Positions 7,752 through 9,269 of a DNA stretch of 9,269 nt are shown one piece after another. This DNA is from Fidelibacterota bacterium (GTDB taxonomy: Bacteria > Marinisomatota > Marinisomatia > Marinisomatales > Marinisomataceae), in the NCBI GenBank assembly GCA_012963075.1, contig DTWI01000192.1:1-9269 (forward strand). Direction: 5' to 3'. The notes under the pieces were generated by a model that did not search any database, was not told where the DNA came from, and worked only from the letters and a program-made list of their open reading frames with translations. Numbering within the stretch: the stretch's first letter is position 1; every line of letters starts with the position of its first letter. The position numbers and the translations under genes are program-made.

Positions 7752-9269
7752 ATGAGTTTTTTAACAAAAATATTTGGTACTAAATCTGGTAGAGAAATCA
7801 AGAAAATTTCTCCTATAATTCAAGATATAAATTCAATCTATGATACTCTTAACGATAAAAATGAAGATTATCTTGTTAAAAGAACTAAAGAATTACGGAA
7901 TGAAGTTATCAAGAAGATTTCTGAGCAAGAAATTAAACAACTAAAAAACTTAGAAGACAAAAAAGAAATACAAAAGATAAGAAAAGAAATTGAAAACAAC
8001 ATTTTATCTGATATTTTACCTGAAGCCTTTGCTTTAGTAAAACATGCATGTCGACTTCTGTGCGGAAAAAAATGGGACGTTGTTGGACAAAACATTGATT
8101 GGGAAATGATTCCTTATGATGAACAGTTGGTTGGAGGAGTTGTATTACATCAAGGAAAAATATCTGAAATGAAAACTGGAGAAGGAAAAACTTTGGTAGC
8201 TACTATGCCTATTTATTTAAATGCGCTTTCTGGAAGAGGAGTTCATGTTGTTACAGTGAATGATTATTTAGCACAACGTGATGCAGAATGGATGGGTAAA
8301 GTATTTGAAACTTTAGGAATATCAGTTGGACATATATTGAATTCGATGACTCCAGAAGAAAGAAAAAAAGCCTATAACTGTGATGTAACTTATGGAACTA
8401 ATAACGAATTTGGATTTGATTATTTAAGAGATAATATGACAATTGATTCTGAACATTTAGTACAAAGATTACATCATTATGCAGTGATAGATGAAGTAGA
8501 TAGTGTATTAATAGATGAAGCCAGAACTCCATTAATAATTTCTGGACCTATAGAGACAACAATTAATCAGTCTTACATAGACCTACGTCGCCCAGTACAA
8601 TCTTTAGTTCATCAACAAAATCAATTAGTATCTGAACTGGTAAGAAAAGCTGAAGATTCTTTAAAATTAGAAAAACCATCTCAAGAAGATTTAAATCGTG
8701 CTGGTACATTGTTATTAAAAGCCAGAAGAGGATTGCCGAAACATAGAATGTTACAAAAATTATTTCAAGAACAAGGCAATTTAAAATTAGCTAATAATGT
8801 TGAATCTGAATATATAGCTGAAAAGAAATTACATGAGCTTGATGAAGATCTTTATTTTGCTATAGATGAACATTCTAATAGTGTTGATTTATCTGATCAA
8901 GGTAGAGAATCTTTGTCTCCTGATAACCCAGAAACTTTTACGATTCCTGACCTAGGAGAAATGTTAAGTGATATTGATGATGATAGTTCATTGTCTGATA
9001 GTCAAAAGAAATTGAACAAAGAGAAAGCCTATCAATTACATTCACAAAGAAGCAGTAAAATTCATTATCTAAACCAATTGCTAAAAGCTTATACATTGTT
9101 TACTAAAGATGTAGAATATGTTGTTCAAAATGGCCAAGTCTTAATCGTTGATGAATTTACAGGTAGAATACTTCCAGGTAGACGATTTAGTGGAGGGCTT
9201 CATCAAGCCTTAGAAGCAAAAGAAAATGTAAAAATTGAAAAAGAAACCCAAACATTAGCTTCGATAACA
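7752..9269 (+). CDS. secA: Preprotein translocase ATPase SecA (3'-truncated by window edge)
   Basis: These are the first 506 residues of the ATP-driven motor that pushes unfolded preproteins through the SecYEG channel; the rest lies beyond the window. The start MSFLTKIFGTKSGREIKK is typical. Motifs: ILPEAFALVKHA (about 82-93), W-x-M-x-PYDEQLVGG before Walker A, Walker A MKTGEGKT (140-147), HVVTVNDYLAQRDAEW, TYGTNNEFGFDYLRDNM, and DEVDSVLIDEART (247-259) with the Walker B/DEAD-like element. After SGPIE (264-268) the preprotein-crosslinking domain contains an extra helical segment to about residue 363, roughly 60-70 residues more than in E. coli SecA. It then resumes with DLYFAID, LLKAYTLFTKDVEYVV and VDEFTGRILPGRRFSGGLHQA (466-486). 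This longer form is known from Bacteroidetes and relatives. There is no Shine-Dalgarno; the start is 4 nt after the nusB stop. No internal stop or frameshift was seen. Confidence 0.97.
   Translation, partial: MSFLTKIFGTKSGREIKKISPIIQDINSIYDTLNDKNEDYLVKRTKELRNEVIKKISEQEIKQLKNLEDKKEIQKIRKEIENNILSDILPEAFALVKHACRLLCGKKWDVVGQNIDWEMIPYDEQLVGGVVLHQGKISEMKTGEGKTLVATMPIYLNALSGRGVHVVTVNDYLAQRDAEWMGKVFETLGISVGHILNSMTPEERKKAYNCDVTYGTNNEFGFDYLRDNMTIDSEHLVQRLHHYAVIDEVDSVLIDEARTPLIISGPIETTINQSYIDLRRPVQSLVHQQNQLVSELVRKAEDSLKLEKPSQEDLNRAGTLLLKARRGLPKHRMLQKLFQEQGNLKLANNVESEYIAEKKLHELDEDLYFAIDEHSNSVDLSDQGRESLSPDNPETFTIPDLGEMLSDIDDDSSLSDSQKKLNKEKAYQLHSQRSSKIHYLNQLLKAYTLFTKDVEYVVQNGQVLIVDEFTGRILPGRRFSGGLHQALEAKENVKIEKETQTLASIT

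Noticed and set aside
7868..8095. 75-codon minus-strand open frame opposite the start of secA
   Set aside because: It is antisense to the conserved N-terminal part of SecA, which is intact in the plus frame.

Overview
The window is a compact, AT-rich stretch of bacterial chromosome (roughly 30% GC by eye). It holds nine protein genes, all on the + strand, with almost no space between them; the largest gap is 18 nt. In order they are: the 3' two-thirds of atpA, then atpG, atpD and atpC (F1 sector of ATP synthase); aspS (aspartyl-tRNA synthetase); a PhoH-family ATPase; a leucine-dehydrogenase-type amino-acid dehydrogenase; nusB; and the 5' part of secA, which runs off the right edge. There is no RNA gene, mobile element, CRISPR array or gene-free stretch over 18 nt.

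Organism: the SecA N-terminal half has the long form typical of the Bacteroidetes/FCB assemblage, with a W-x-M-x-PYD-x-QL-x-GG sequence before the Walker A motif and an extra helical segment of about 60-70 residues after SGPIE. Shine-Dalgarno sequences are weak or absent in front of most genes, which also fits that group. The contiguous atpA-G-D-C order differs from the usual Bacteroidetes arrangement, where atpD-atpC sit apart from atpA-G. Together with low GC and tight packing, this suggests a streamlined FCB lineage such as Marinimicrobia (SAR406). That placement is inference and was not tested.

Region by region: 1-3542 encodes alpha, gamma, beta and epsilon of F1, the catalytic and rotary parts of ATP synthase. 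Epsilon is short, with the beta-sandwich only. The 3' end of atpD carries a 26-bp tandem duplication that changes the frame of its last codons and may have abolished an ATGA overlap with atpC. 3561-6234 is aspS followed by phoH, overlapping by 17 nt. 6248-7321 is a catabolic or interconverting amino-acid dehydrogenase. 7325-9269 is nusB (antitermination) followed by secA (protein export motor). The genes are mostly housekeeping. Their link appears to be co-transcription, not a shared pathway.

I found no new defence, mobile or biosynthetic system. The most unusual item is the frame-changing duplication at the atpD end. Lesser points are the minimal epsilon subunit and an AspRS anticodon-domain residue that hints at relaxed (Asp/Asn) tRNA specificity.
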